From Mycteria americana (Eukaryota; Chordata; Aves; Ciconiiformes; Ciconiidae), in assembly GCF_035582795.1 (NCBI RefSeq), contig NC_134366.1, positions 92,251,756 through 92,315,755 of the forward strand: a stretch of DNA of 64,000 nt, read 5' to 3'. Both the position numbers and the translations under genes were made by a program. Positions 34,810 through 46,385 of the stretch are shown piece after piece. Under the pieces are notes generated by a model. That model made no database searches. It was not told where the DNA came from and saw only the letters and a program-made list of their open reading frames with translations. Each line of letters starts with the position of its first letter. Position 1 is the stretch's first letter.

Positions 34810-36404
34810 TTACATAATGCCTATAGAAAATCTCCTTTGGTAGTCTTACTGGCAACTTGTTATGTGACCAGTATTTGAAGTTATTTTATCAAAATTTGTA
34901 GTTCACTCTACTTTCTTACTGTCAAGATGAGTCAGAATGGCAAAAGTCAGGATAGCTTGCTGTCCTGGTGCCAGGGAGATTTGAGAGGTGGAGACAAACT
35001 AGGAAATATGTAGGAGCAGGTATGACAGCCAGTAAACTTCTGTGGTTTGAGACTGAAGAACATCAGGAAAGATCTTGTTATTAAACCTATGAAGTCTGAC
35101 ACTTTGAAAATGAAACAGTCGTTTAAATCTAGTTTCATATTTCCCTGCTTTGGTGTTGGCATTGTGAGCATTTGCAGTGCAGTGTCTTTGCTGCTTCTCC
35201 TTTTTCTCGTTTGAGATCCAGCTGGTCAGCCTGGTTTGTGATGACTCAGCCAGTCGCTACTGATTCAGGACTGGGAGTTCACCCCTGCTGCCTGTGAATT
35301 CTCTCCTAACAGGGCTCTGTGCTGGCCAGAGCCTAGGTTGAAGACACATTTCCTAGTTGCTGCTTCATGTGCCTCATCTTTCTTCGTCGTGTGCCTGCAA
35401 GTATCCCTATCCCCATGCGGAGGTAGTTGCACTCCTAGTGTGTGGGCCTCTAATCTCAGTACTTCTCAAAGTTGAGCAGTCTGTATTGCTGCGTGGGGGA
35501 CTGCTCTCACTGTATCGGCAATAGTGTTGGTGGAAGAGGGAGGAAAGGGAGGTGAAGTTGAATTTTAGTTTTCCAAATGTTGGAAGAGTAGTGATAGTTC
35601 CTTCCTCCCCTACCTTTAATTTTGGTGGGACTGTGTTTTCCCTCACAGTTAGTTTAGTTCTTGTATGTATGCCATTCAAAACACTTCATGTGTAAACTGT
35701 TGCAGTAGGAGCTGCTGAGGATCAACTATTTCTCTGATGTCCTGTTGTAAAATCTTTTTTTTTTTTTAATATAGTTGATTGCAATCTCTTTCCCACTCAA
35801 AATCTTTTAACCATGGTACTGTATATAAATGCATTTTTGATGTTTAGTACTGAAATAATTGTAGGTACAAGAAATTTACTAAATTAATTTCATTCTATTT
35901 TCCTTCATTTTTTGAATATTCCTAACAAATCATCGTGGACTCTTTAACAAGGCTTAAAGCAACTAGTTCTTGATCATGACTTCAGGACCTTCTCAGACTA
36001 GGCAGTACTGTACCATCTTTCAGTTTCCTTGGATTTCTAACATAAAGGCTGCACTAAAGTTCAGACCCTGCAAAAGCTGACCTGATACATACTGGCATAT
36101 TTAGTGAACTAACATTTCATACAATTTTCCTCAAAAATGAATGAAACAAGGCTGGCAGTTAAAGTAAAAAGAAATCTGGTTATTGAAAAAGCATTTGTAA
36201 CTTACCACTTCCGTTATTTATTCACCATGAATAGCTTTAAGCCCCCCCGTTCCAATGACCCCAATTGAAAGTCTTTAAAATGAACAAAGGTTAAATATAT
36301 ACTATTTAGCACCTAATAATCTGAAATGTGATATGGATTCTACTTTTCCACTGTAGATAGCTTACAGACTGAAGTCAAAAGGAAAATGTCACATGAGGAA
36401 AATA

Positions 36405-36540
36405 AGATATTTTTTTCCTATTTTACATGCATAGTACTGAAAAAGTGAGTGATTTGCCCAAGAGCAGAGAAACTCTGTGCTGGTGCCAGAAGTTTAGTCC
36501 AGGTATTCTAAGTGTTAGGCTGCTGACTGATAGTTTTTAA
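36405..36540 (+). mobile_element. MIR-like SINE remnant
   Basis: The order ttttacatgcatagtactga, gtgatttgcccaagagca, then gccagaagtttagtccag follows the MIR 3' half (ttttacagatgaggaaactga, gtgacttgcccaaggtca, ccaggattcgaacccag). Diverged but collinear. Confidence 0.5.
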
Positions 36541-37454
36541 TCTTAGGTTTAATCTTAGACAAATATTAACAGTTAATCCCAGATTTTAAGCTAGCATTCT
36601 AGCCTAATTATTATTTCATGTGTGTATGGGGTAGGGGGGATAGTGGCAGCTTTTAATTTTTGTTCTCCCAATCTGTCATCTTAAATATTTCTATGAGGTC
36701 AGGGGACAAGTTTATTTTTAGTAATTCTGTGCTGTTATATGTCTTTTGTAGTTTGCAGATACTTGTTTCAAATATATGTTTTATATTTGCAGATATATGT
36801 TTCAAACATAATACATTAATGTCTGCAAGGTCATCCTTAGATGCACCAGTTGCATCTATTCACCAGTTGCCCAAATGACTGATTTCCATGGGGTTCCTTG
36901 GGAAGAGAGGCAGTGGAAAGACTAAGATGTAATAGATCTTTTCTCTGTTTCTGTCTCCTTGTGGAACGAACTCATTGTGTTACCCTGTTTGCTGTTCTCA
37001 TTGCTAGCCCAAATCCAGATTTTTCTTTGAGGATTTTTGTATGCTTTCTGATACACTAATTTGTATGTTACTGCAGGTCTGTTGTTAACAACGTTATATG
37101 TTGTTATTGTACTGGATGAACAAATTAACTGACCAACTGTGTAAAAGACAAGTATCATTCCTTGATTTAGACAGGTATGCTGGCCAAATTTACCATTTAA
37201 ATTAGTGTCTTTTGTCACCACATACTCAGATTTTTTTTGTTTTGTTTTGTTTGTCTCAGACCTAATGAATTTTTTTTTTTTTTGTATGGGAGAATTAATT
37301 AATCAAGAGAGGAAACAATATTTATTGTATCTGAACTGGCCACGTGCATTGCATCAGGTAGAGGCTGTGGTAGGAAAGTTATTCCCGATATAAAATCTAA
37401 TTGCTTTTTAAATGTTACTAACAAAAACACATTCAGGGTTTAGAGGTTTGCTGT

Positions 37455-37556
37455 GTTTTGTTTAAAGTATCCAATTTGCTTTAAGTTTTGTTATTGAAGT
37501 GTTAGGTTTTGGTTTTAAGTATCCAATTCACTTTAAGATTTGTTATTAAAGTGTTT
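37455..37556. repeat. Tandem duplication, two units of about 52 bases
   Basis: Two neighbouring copies with the shared blocks agtatccaatt, ctttaag, ttgttatt and aagtgtt. They differ at several positions and one indel, so it is an old local duplication. Confidence 0.75.
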
Positions 37557-38204
37557 CTTACTTGAAATCTCTTCTTGGCAATGATAATGCTTACTATGGA
37601 GAGATCTCAAAGTACTTTTCATTCATTAATTTATTCTTTTGATGTAAGAAAATAGTACTGGGCTAAGCATTTCTTTCAGGTATTTGCACACAAACTGTAA
37701 ATGTTGTCACTACTACATCCTGATGGATAGCTTGCCTATAAAGCAAGGTTTCTGCACATTTGGAGCAGTGTGCATACACAGTGTATGCCTGCATCTGGAT
37801 TTTTATTCTTGTGGTGGGTTGACCCTGTCTGGATGCCAGGTGCCCACCAAAGCCACTCTATCACTCCCCTCCTCAGCTGGACAGGGAAGAGAATACAACG
37901 AACGGCTCGTGGGTCAAGATAAGGACAGGGAGAGATGCCTCACCAATTACCGTCACAGGCAAAACAGACTTGAATTGGGGAAAATTAATTTAATTTATTA
38001 CCAACCAAATCAGAGTAGAATAATGAGAAATAAAAACTAAATCTTAAAACACCTTCCCCCCACCCCCCTTCTCCCCGGGCTCAACTTCACTCCCAATTTC
38101 TCTACCTCCTCCCCCAGAGCTGCACAGGGGATGGGGAATGGAGGTTGCGGTCAGTTCATCACACGTTGTCTCTGCTGCTCCTTCCTCCTCAGGGAGGACT
38201 CCTC

Positions 38205-38600
38205 ACAGTCTTCCCCTGCTCCAGCATGGGGTCCCTCCCACAGGAGACAGTCCTCCACGAACTTCTCCAACGTGAGTCCTTCCCACGGACTGCAGTTCTT
38301 CACGAACTACTCCAGCATGGGTCCTCCTCCAGAGGTGCAGTCCTTCAGGAACAGACTGCTCCAGCGTGGGTCCCCCACAGGGTCACAAGTCCTGCCAGCA
38401 AACCTGCTCCAGCGTGGGCTCCTCTTTCCATGGGTTCACAGGTCCCGCCAGGAGCCTGCTCCAGCACGGGTTCTCCACAGGGTCACAGTCTCCTTTGGGC
38501 ATCCCCCTGCTCCAGCATGGGGTCCTCTATGGGCTGCAGGTGGATATCTGCTCCACCGTTAACCTCCATGGGCTGCAGGGGAACAGCCTGCCTCACCATG
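38205..38600 (-). repeat. Internal degenerate minisatellite of the LTR
   Basis: Roughly 40-60-base units repeating ctgctccagcrtggg followed by a variable part, with a related catgggctgcagg unit towards the right. The open frames here (up to 191 codons) come from this GC-rich repetition and are not genes. Confidence 0.75.
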
Positions 38601-38744
38601 GTCTTCACCATGGGCTGCAGGGGAATCTCTGCTCTGGCACCTGGAGCACCTCCTCCCCCTTCACTGGCCTTGGTGTCTGCAGAGTTGTTTCTCTCACATA
38701 TTCTCACTCCTCTCTTCTGACTGCTGCTGGTGTTGCACAGTTCT

Positions 38745-38757
38745 CCCCCCCCCCCCC
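38745..38757. repeat. Homopolymer (C)13 inside the LTR
   Basis: Thirteen uninterrupted C next to the minus-strand TATA-like element of the LTR. Length-unstable in related copies. Confidence 0.85.
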
Positions 38758-38927
38758 TTAAATTTGTTATCACAGAGGTGCTACCACCATCGCTGATGGG
38801 CTCAGCGGGTCCGTCTTGGAGCTGGCTGGCATCAACTTTTATAGGACACAGGGGAAGCTTCTCACAGAAGCCGCCCCTGTAGCCCTCCCGCTACCAAAAC
38901 CTTGCCATGCAAACCCAATATAATTCT

Positions 38928-41900
38928 TTGTTTTGAGAAAGAAGCTGACCTATTAGACATGCAGCAGGCACGTGTATAGCTGTTTGTAACTCTATATATG
39001 TTTGGTATGGCTATGTCATTATGTTCTGAGTGTTTGAGAAAGGGGACTGTAACTTTCTGCCTACTATCAACGTTGACTGTGGGTACCACTGGAAATGGAG
39101 TCCTTGGGGAACTTCTCAGTCGAGCAGGACATCTTAGTGAACTTGGCATCCTGAACCTTAGGAAGTTCACTGCTTACAAAATGTTACTCTCTTCTTGGTC
39201 TTGTCTGTATTAGGTGTTCTTCTTATGCTAGTGATATTATTCCTAGAAGGCTGGTGTGGTGATCACTAGTGTTTTTCAGTCAGTGTAGCAGTACTGCCTG
39301 GGGGTTGTGAGGTTGGTGGTTGTTTTCCTCCAGCAGTTTGTGTGGTCCCTCCTTTAAGGATGACTCACCTCGTCCTTGTACAAGGATCATGTGGCTTTTA
39401 TCCATCCAAACCACTCCTCATTACCAGCATGCCACCAGATGTCATTAATAAGAAATTCACAGAAACTCTGTATAGATTGTATTTGCTATGTAAATTTAGC
39501 TTTTAATTTTACTTAAAACAACTCCAAATTTTTGATGAGTCCATTTATTTAAATTGCAAATTGCAATATATAAATGTTTTGTTCCCTATTGCTTTAATTC
39601 AGCTTACACAGTAATTCAGCTGTTTCAGAATCCTTTTTTTCCCCTCTCAGACTTTAGCTTTCTCAAAACCACACTCAAATCTGAGAGCATACCAAGCAAA
39701 ATTAATACAGAAATAATTAATTCTGCCCAAAGTTAAATCATTAGGAAGAAAATATTTGGTTCAAAATACTTGCTTTCATTTAGAATATATGTGGGAAGTT
39801 CATCGGTGGCGGTGGACAGGAGAGAGATTACCAAACTAAATTAAGTGAGAATTGGAATAAAAGAAATCTGTGAAATCAAAACATAAAGAAAAATGCATGA
39901 AAATTAAGTGAGTTGGAGTAAGAAGGGGTATTGATGTTTTGAGGCCAGTTTGTAGTATGTTGGCCTTCAGATCACCATCTTAAATTTGTAATATCTCCCA
40001 AGTCAGGAGAACGTGCTATATGTTTCTGTGACAAAATGTTTTTCTTCTTATAGCAACCAGATGCTAAATGTAGTTTTGAATTTGGGAAATTTCAGTCTTC
40101 AGCTATCTTTGTTATATAGGTAATCTTAGAGCTATCTTTTCAGTCATTTTGGGATTACTTTCCCAAAATCCAAAGTATCAGGATAACACACAAGTGAATA
40201 GTTTAATATAGATTGTAATCCTGCCTCAAACCCTAATAAGAGTTTCTATCTCTTATCTCTTAAATGAAGGTAGTAGAATAGGTTATGTATTGATGTATTT
40301 CTCTTGTAATTATGACACATTCATTATCAGAGAAGAGCAGAAAAAAATTCTGGCATAGGCAGTTTTGAAATTCACTGTGCATCCACATGAATGGGTTTCT
40401 TACATGAGTGCTAGTTTGTTTCTTCTAGTCTGATAGTCTTAATTTACTTAATTTGCTGCCCTTTACCAAGCTTTTGTAACTTATTGGTATTGTGATTATT
40501 TTATTACACGCAGCTACAGTACAGTAATTTGCTGTTTGTTCTGCAAGCTTAAAAAAATGTTTGTGGTTTGGGTTTTTTTTTCCCCCCCTAGAAGGAGATA
40601 TTCCAAAATATGCTTTCTCCAGTAAAGCTAAAATTCCAATGGCAACATAAGTTGAGATCTAATTTTAGGGTCTACTTGTTTTCATTCAGGCAGTTTTAAG
40701 CGTATATTCACTTTTCCAATACGAATTATTAAAACTTTTGAAGGCTTTGGAGGTAGAAGAGTGGAACAGAAAGTTAAATTCATTTAATTTAGTTAGCAAA
40801 AATTTTAAAGCCATTATCTCAACAGCTTTTTAGTGACAGTTTGCATAGTTTTGGCTGAGAGGCTGGCTTACAGGAATGAAAATTGACATTGTTTAAGAGC
40901 CAGGCAGTGTTACATAAAAACCTGGACAGTTTACAGCATTTTTCAACCAGTAAGATGAAAACAGGATCAATCAGGAAAGAAATCAAATGGGATAATTGAG
41001 AAACTGAGGGAAAGTGAGCATTACTGAACAATTTAGGACCAAATCCAGGATGCGGACTTTGCGGAAGATGGAAATCCTGAACAAAGGAGAATAGACGAAT
41101 TGCAGCATGCCTTGAGTTTATTCTGTCTTGCTAAAACTTACAAATTCTGCTTCTAAAACAGTTGTCTTAAGAGAGGAACGATAGTTTCTTCATGTATTAA
41201 CTCAAAATAATGAGACCTTTCAAATAGTAAGCAGACTTTTGAGAACAATGGAAGTTTTAGGGGGATATGCTGTGCTCCGTGGTAGATGTTACAGGACTAA
41301 TGAGAGCATTAAAGAAAAGGAGATTTAGGGCAGCATGGTAGAGGTGGATTGTTTAACATCAAACTGCTGCTACTGTATGAGAAAATGGGATTAAGAGTTC
41401 TTCTGTACTTTGCCAGAGTACAGGTTAATTAAGGTCATCTGGGCGTGTTTCTGCAAAAATAAAGGAAGCCAAGTTATTTGTTATGTGTTTAATTCAAAAT
41501 AATTTTAACTTCCATGGAAGTATCATCCCCTGTTGTCACTGATGTAACAGTAGCATTTGATGTCACGGTAGACTCAGAAGGTATGTCATTTAGGTAATTT
41601 AAACTTCCTCCTTCTCAATTTTTTATTTTATATGCCTATCTGAAGGCAATAGGTTACAGAAAATCTGATCCACAAGCCACCGATGTTGAAACATGATTCT
41701 AACTACTGCATTCCCCAAGAGGTTTCCTTGCAAACAGTGTGAGATAATTTTGCAATGCAACATTTTATTATTGACTTGATCCTATTTCCCAGACCACCAA
41801 TATACTTCCAAATTTACCATCTTATAAGCAAATTTCTCTTTGGTGTTTAAATGCAAAGCATTTTAAAGATTTTTCTAATATTTTTGTTCAGAGAATTGTA

Positions 41901-44900
41901 CTATTTTCATTTTTATTTAGACTTATTTATAGGTTTAAAATGTCTTCTACAGGTGGCTGTCAAAGTAATAGTAGTTTAAGTTTGTGGGAGTCTGTTTCTT
42001 ATGACAAGAGATTTATTTATTGTTCTAAAATCTGTATTCCTAATAAGTTCTGGAAGGTTTTCTAAAAAACAGCTGTCCAGGTTTGATTTGATGTGTGCTT
42101 TCTGGCTGAACAAATACGATCCTAATCTTTTGAATAAAACCTGACGAATAAGCCTCTTGAATAAAAGGTTGATGAGTGAATTGTCTTTGTCTTAACAAAG
42201 AAAGAATAAAAGACAATGCTGCAAGTTTTAGAGTAATAATCATGCCTGTTCTGGTTTTTTATTTGTATCTACTTAATGGTAGAATTTTTAGTCTTCTAGG
42301 CGCTATCCAATGGAAAGCTCATTGCTGGTTGGCACATAAGTCACAAATCAACTGCTTTCCAGTTCTTAATTGTATTCTGGTTGAAGTATTTTATTAAAAA
42401 TCTTAGATATCGAAGTTCTTGGATGGCATTCTTACTTAGAAAAAACTTTAAGTGAAAAAGGTGTTTCTTCCTAATTTATATGTACAGAAGCTTACACTTT
42501 TCTCCACTAAATTAGAAGTAATTTTAAACATTTTTTAATGTACATATTTTAAGAAGCATTCTATTACATTATTTGATGTGTTTTCAGCTAAACAGATATA
42601 CAGCTATTTGAGTTCAAGCTGCTAGGCACCCGAAGTGGTGGTGTGCCTATTTTAAACCTGGATTAACATAAGATGTAGAGTAAATGTTTTTTGAAATTAT
42701 TTTATTCAACAAATTATGCTTTTTGTATGTGTGAGGAGGTTTGTTAGACAGACTTTATAAAGTCTTTGCTCATTCCAAAATTTTTGACAGCACATACGCA
42801 AATAGATTTTGTTACAGGTAATATAGTTCCCTTTCTGCAGTAGGGAATCTGCTGGACCACAGTTTTGTGTATCTTTCAGACATGCAGATTGACAGTTAAA
42901 TACCATATAATAAGATTCTACCAAATTATATTCTATAAATAGATTCTACCAAAAAAGCATGCATAACTTGTTCTGCCTTAAGTGAGTATTTACACTTTCT
43001 GTGCAGGGATGGGCAAAGGATTTTTGCACTGTAATTCTTGAACAAGTATCTAAATACTTTGGCTCACACCAAGACGTACTAAAGGAACAACAGGAAAAAT
43101 ACTGGATTATTGAGTTTTGGATTTCAAAAGTGTTGAATCCTTGAGCGTTTGGATTTTAATATTTATAGATACTGCATTTTGATATTTACAGAAGTTTAAT
43201 ATGAAAATAATTTACATCTAAGAGCAAGTCACATAAGTTGTAAAGTCACATGTTTAATAGATGTAAAAAGCAGGTTTTGCAAACCTGCTTTGGGATGTTT
43301 TTTCAATTAGGAGAGTCAAAGTGTTAAATTGCCTTTAAATAAAATATAGTTGAATTTAATATATATTATTGCTTCTTGATTCAAAAGAGGGCAAACAAAA
43401 TGAGCCAGTGATCAGTAAGAGCACAAGCTTACTGATACTGCCTTTGCAGTGTATTTCAGCAATGTTCTTCAGGAAGTGCATTTCATGCTGTATTTAGAAG
43501 AAAACTAACACTGCTCCCCTTCCCCAGACCTCTTGCTTGAGACAGGCATCAGGATTTGTTGCAACCAAACCGGTGCTGGTCACTCCAGCAGTAAGCATGG
43601 AAGAATGGGCTACATTCAGCTCCAAGCAGGAAACAGTTACCACCAGGAAACAGTTATGACCACATTTTTTCCTTATCTGGAATCTTTCCATATTTCCTTA
43701 TGCCATCACTGTAGACATCTGTCTGTATGACATCAGCAGGAGAAGACATACCTTTCAAATTAGCAGATAAAAAAATCAGAATATCCCTTGTCGGCAGTTG
43801 AGCATTCTCAAAATGCTCTAGAAATATTTGATCTGTACAGGTGAGAGCCATTCTCTAGCTGGTTTATGTCACAGCCCACGCTTGCATACAGGTACCTCAT
43901 CTGGAGCTGTGGACAGTTCTCACTTTTGTTCGGTGGTGCATCATAGCCATGTCTTATGGAACAAGACTGGTTCTATGGAAAACTATGGCTGGAAGGTGTT
44001 CAGTGGATTTTTACCTTAGCGTTTAATGAGGAAACAAGTATATACCAACCTATGCTATTTAAAACACCACAAAAGTACTCTGAAGAGTTTGGGCTCTGGT
44101 TTTAAGATGTAAATACGTGCTTGTTGAGCACTGAACTAAAGTCCGCAGATCACTCATGCAGCCAATAAATGTGTCGTAATAGCTGGTGGTGAAGCAAAGC
44201 TCCATGTTCATGTCTGTGTTATTCACAGTTTTTATGTATTTGTGTGGTTATTTCTGGAATTCATCTAAGGATAGATGGTTATTAGAAGTGTACCTACTAA
44301 GGCTTTCCAGAAATAAGTAGCTCTGGCTGCTGATAATCTAAATTGTTTAATTCTTGATGAAATATTTTCTTATGGTTTATGTTTACAAAGTGCAAGTCAT
44401 TCATAATTTTAGAATGTATTGTAAAAAATATACCTTCACAGCTGAAATGAGGCTTGTATCGTCAAATTGATATATTTAACTTCTAAAGCAATTTAGTAGG
44501 TCCATGCCTTCCCTGTATCTCACAGGTACAATTAAAAATAGCTTTTGCCATGCCCTGTAAGAGTTCATTATGTTTACAGACTGCAGTATTGTGTGACAGT
44601 GTTTGCCTCTGAAATTTCTTAGCTGGCTTGCACCACTTGAATGACTCTGTATGATCAGGTTTGTGCAGTTAATTGTCCCAGGAGCTCTGCACTGGGAGGT
44701 GGCTACTTCTTGATGCAACAGATCCAGAGGATGATTTGTTGTGTTAGTTAACATATCTTGCCAGTATTGACATATGACCATCCCATACTGTAAAGGGTTG
44801 GAGAAAAGACAAGAACCACAAGGTGCCTTAGGGTACTTTTCTATTTTTAGGTGATGTGATACTAGATAATATCACCTCCAGGAGTAAGTAAAGGAGCTCT

Positions 44901-45641
44901 TTAACCAAATTAGGCCTAATCATTAGTTTTAATGTGTTGCTCTTCTACTATGTACACTCTTGCTTTTGCCATTGGGATTTCAGCTGCGTTTGTTGTCCCA
45001 TCTTTTCTTTCCATCTGACCTTCATGGCTGTGGGAAGCTTGTCAGAAGGATATTATTTTTTTATTTTTAGTCAGAGCATGATTCTTGAACTTAAACATAA
45101 CATTTTAGCAAAGTATGGACGTTGCCAAAATACTGAAAAGGTCACATTTGAATTTAGCAACTTCTGAATAGGCAATAGAGATTAATGGCAACACATACTT
45201 ACTTGTGTGACACTAAAAATAAAGAAGCATAACTTGCTAAGAGAAGTTGCATTATGGAATTTAAGAAAATTATTTTGTACTCTGTATGTAGCTAGGAAGA
45301 AATGAAGGTGACAAATGCGAAGAGCAGGTAGGGTAGCTCTCAGTGGAGTTTCAGAATGGTGTGCTCACTTTTTTTCCCGTAAATCTCACACTTGTATTTA
45401 GTATTGTATATATGTATTACTTTAAAATTGCAATAGAAAGGGTTTACCATTATACAGTTGAAGAATTCTGACTTTTTATTGTGGAAGTAGTCAAGTTTTG
45501 ACTCTTAATTTTGCTGTTCAGAATCATTTCAGTCTAGCTGCAGTACAACCAGGCCAAGAAATAGAAACTGTTATGCCTTAAAGTTCTAAGTTCGGCATCT
45601 TATAGAAAAGGACTTGCCAGCCACTTTTAATAGGCTAAAAT
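38928..45641 (+). other. RETREG1: RETREG1 intron 1; no gene seen
   Basis: About 6.7 kb of AT-rich intron. The longest frames (up to about 100 codons) resemble nothing I recognise. The one distinct structure is a short inverted repeat at 43267-43291, listed separately. Confidence 0.6.
43267..43291. repeat. Perfect 11-bp inverted repeat, 3-base loop
   Basis: AAAGCAGGTTT, loop TGC, AAACCTGCTTT. It would form a compact stem loop in the RETREG1 pre-mRNA. No flanking sign of a microRNA-length hairpin. Confidence 0.8.
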
Positions 45642-46385
45642 AGTCATAGAATGAAATATAGTTTGGGTCAGTAGGGGCCTTGGGAGGCCTCTAGTGCAAC
45701 CTCCGGCTCAAAAGAGATCAGTACTTAATTCAGAACAGGTTGCTTAGGGTTTTGTCTTGACAGCCTTCAAAGATGGAAATTCCACAATGTCTGTGGACAA
45801 CCACTGCTTCATTATCCTAAGAGTCAATAGTTGGTATCTCTCCTACTTCTTTTTATAATCATGGTTTCTCAGTCTCCCGTAGTGGAGTTCAGTAGCAGGC
45901 TTGGCTCCATCAAGCCGACATGCTTCCTACGTAGAAGAATGTAAGTTGGAAGGACAACAGGAGGTCAGCTAGTCTGAACTCCTCCTCAGAGTAGGTGCAG
46001 TAAGATCAAGTTGCTCAGCTGCTTACCCAATCCAGTTTTGGAGATCATACTCCGTAGTGGTGTGTCACCTGCTTACTGCCTCCAGTAGCTCTTCTCTCTA
46101 TACCTCAACCAGAGCACATCTTTCACGGGGGAGGTCACTGTTACCATCAGCCTCTTGTTACCAAGAGAGGCTTGAGGCATTTCTTGCATGCCTGGAAACC
46201 AGATGGCTGTATCCTACCTCTGGAGCTGTGTCAGACTGAAGGCCTCCCATGTGCCAGGGATATCTATTTCAGCCAGTGCTAGGGACTGAGCCCTGTGGCA
46301 CCTCATGACCATTTTTGTGCAGTCCCACACTGTCTACAGCGGAGACTCTTGCCCTCTTGTCATGCAAGCTGCCCTGTTAACTGCT
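45642..46385 (-). mobile_element. Cluster of degraded minus-strand CR1 fragments
   Basis: At 45642-45860 the + strand shows the reverse complement of a CR1 3' end (tcatagaatgaaatatagtt, then tctagtgcaacctccggctc). A second copy starts near 45932 (gaatgtaagttggaaggaca, then gtcagctagtctgaactcct), and 46240-46385 carries ctagggactgagccctgtgg, a more 5' CR1 part. At least two insertions are needed because the 3' end occurs twice. Confidence 0.65.

Larger units (their letters stand above)
34810..37809 (+). other. RETREG1: RETREG1 intron 1; MIR-like remnant and small duplications
   Basis: No exon recognised. It holds a MIR-like fragment (listed), a 34-base-period duplication at about 36752-36808 (tttgcagatacttgtttcaa and tttgcagatatatgtttcaa) and a 52-base-period duplication at 37455-37556. 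Confidence 0.6.
37810..38922 (-). mobile_element. Solo LTR of an ERVL-like endogenous retrovirus
   Basis: A 1,113-base element in minus orientation within RETREG1 intron 1. On the + strand it starts tgtggtgggttgaccctg and ends cttgccatgcaaacccaata then ta. It is flanked by the 5-base direct repeat ATTCT (37805-37809 and 38923-38927), and a 5-base duplication is usual for ERVL. Read on the minus strand the 3' end is intact (CA) while the 5' TG has become TA. A TATA-like AATTTAA lies at 38758-38764 and an AATAAA at 37994-37999 on the minus strand. The middle is built from reiterated gctccagcatgggtcc-type units. No internal viral genes remain, so homologous LTR-LTR recombination is the likely origin. 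The family name is from memory. Confidence 0.85.

Noticed and set aside
34274..34855. 193-codon minus-strand open frame
   Set aside because: It is the antisense shadow of the CR1 ORF2 fragment on the + strand.
38131..38761. Three overlapping + strand frames of 131-191 codons
   Set aside because: They lie wholly inside the LTR minisatellite. Repetitive Ser/Pro/Gly translation in every frame shows absence of stops, not coding.
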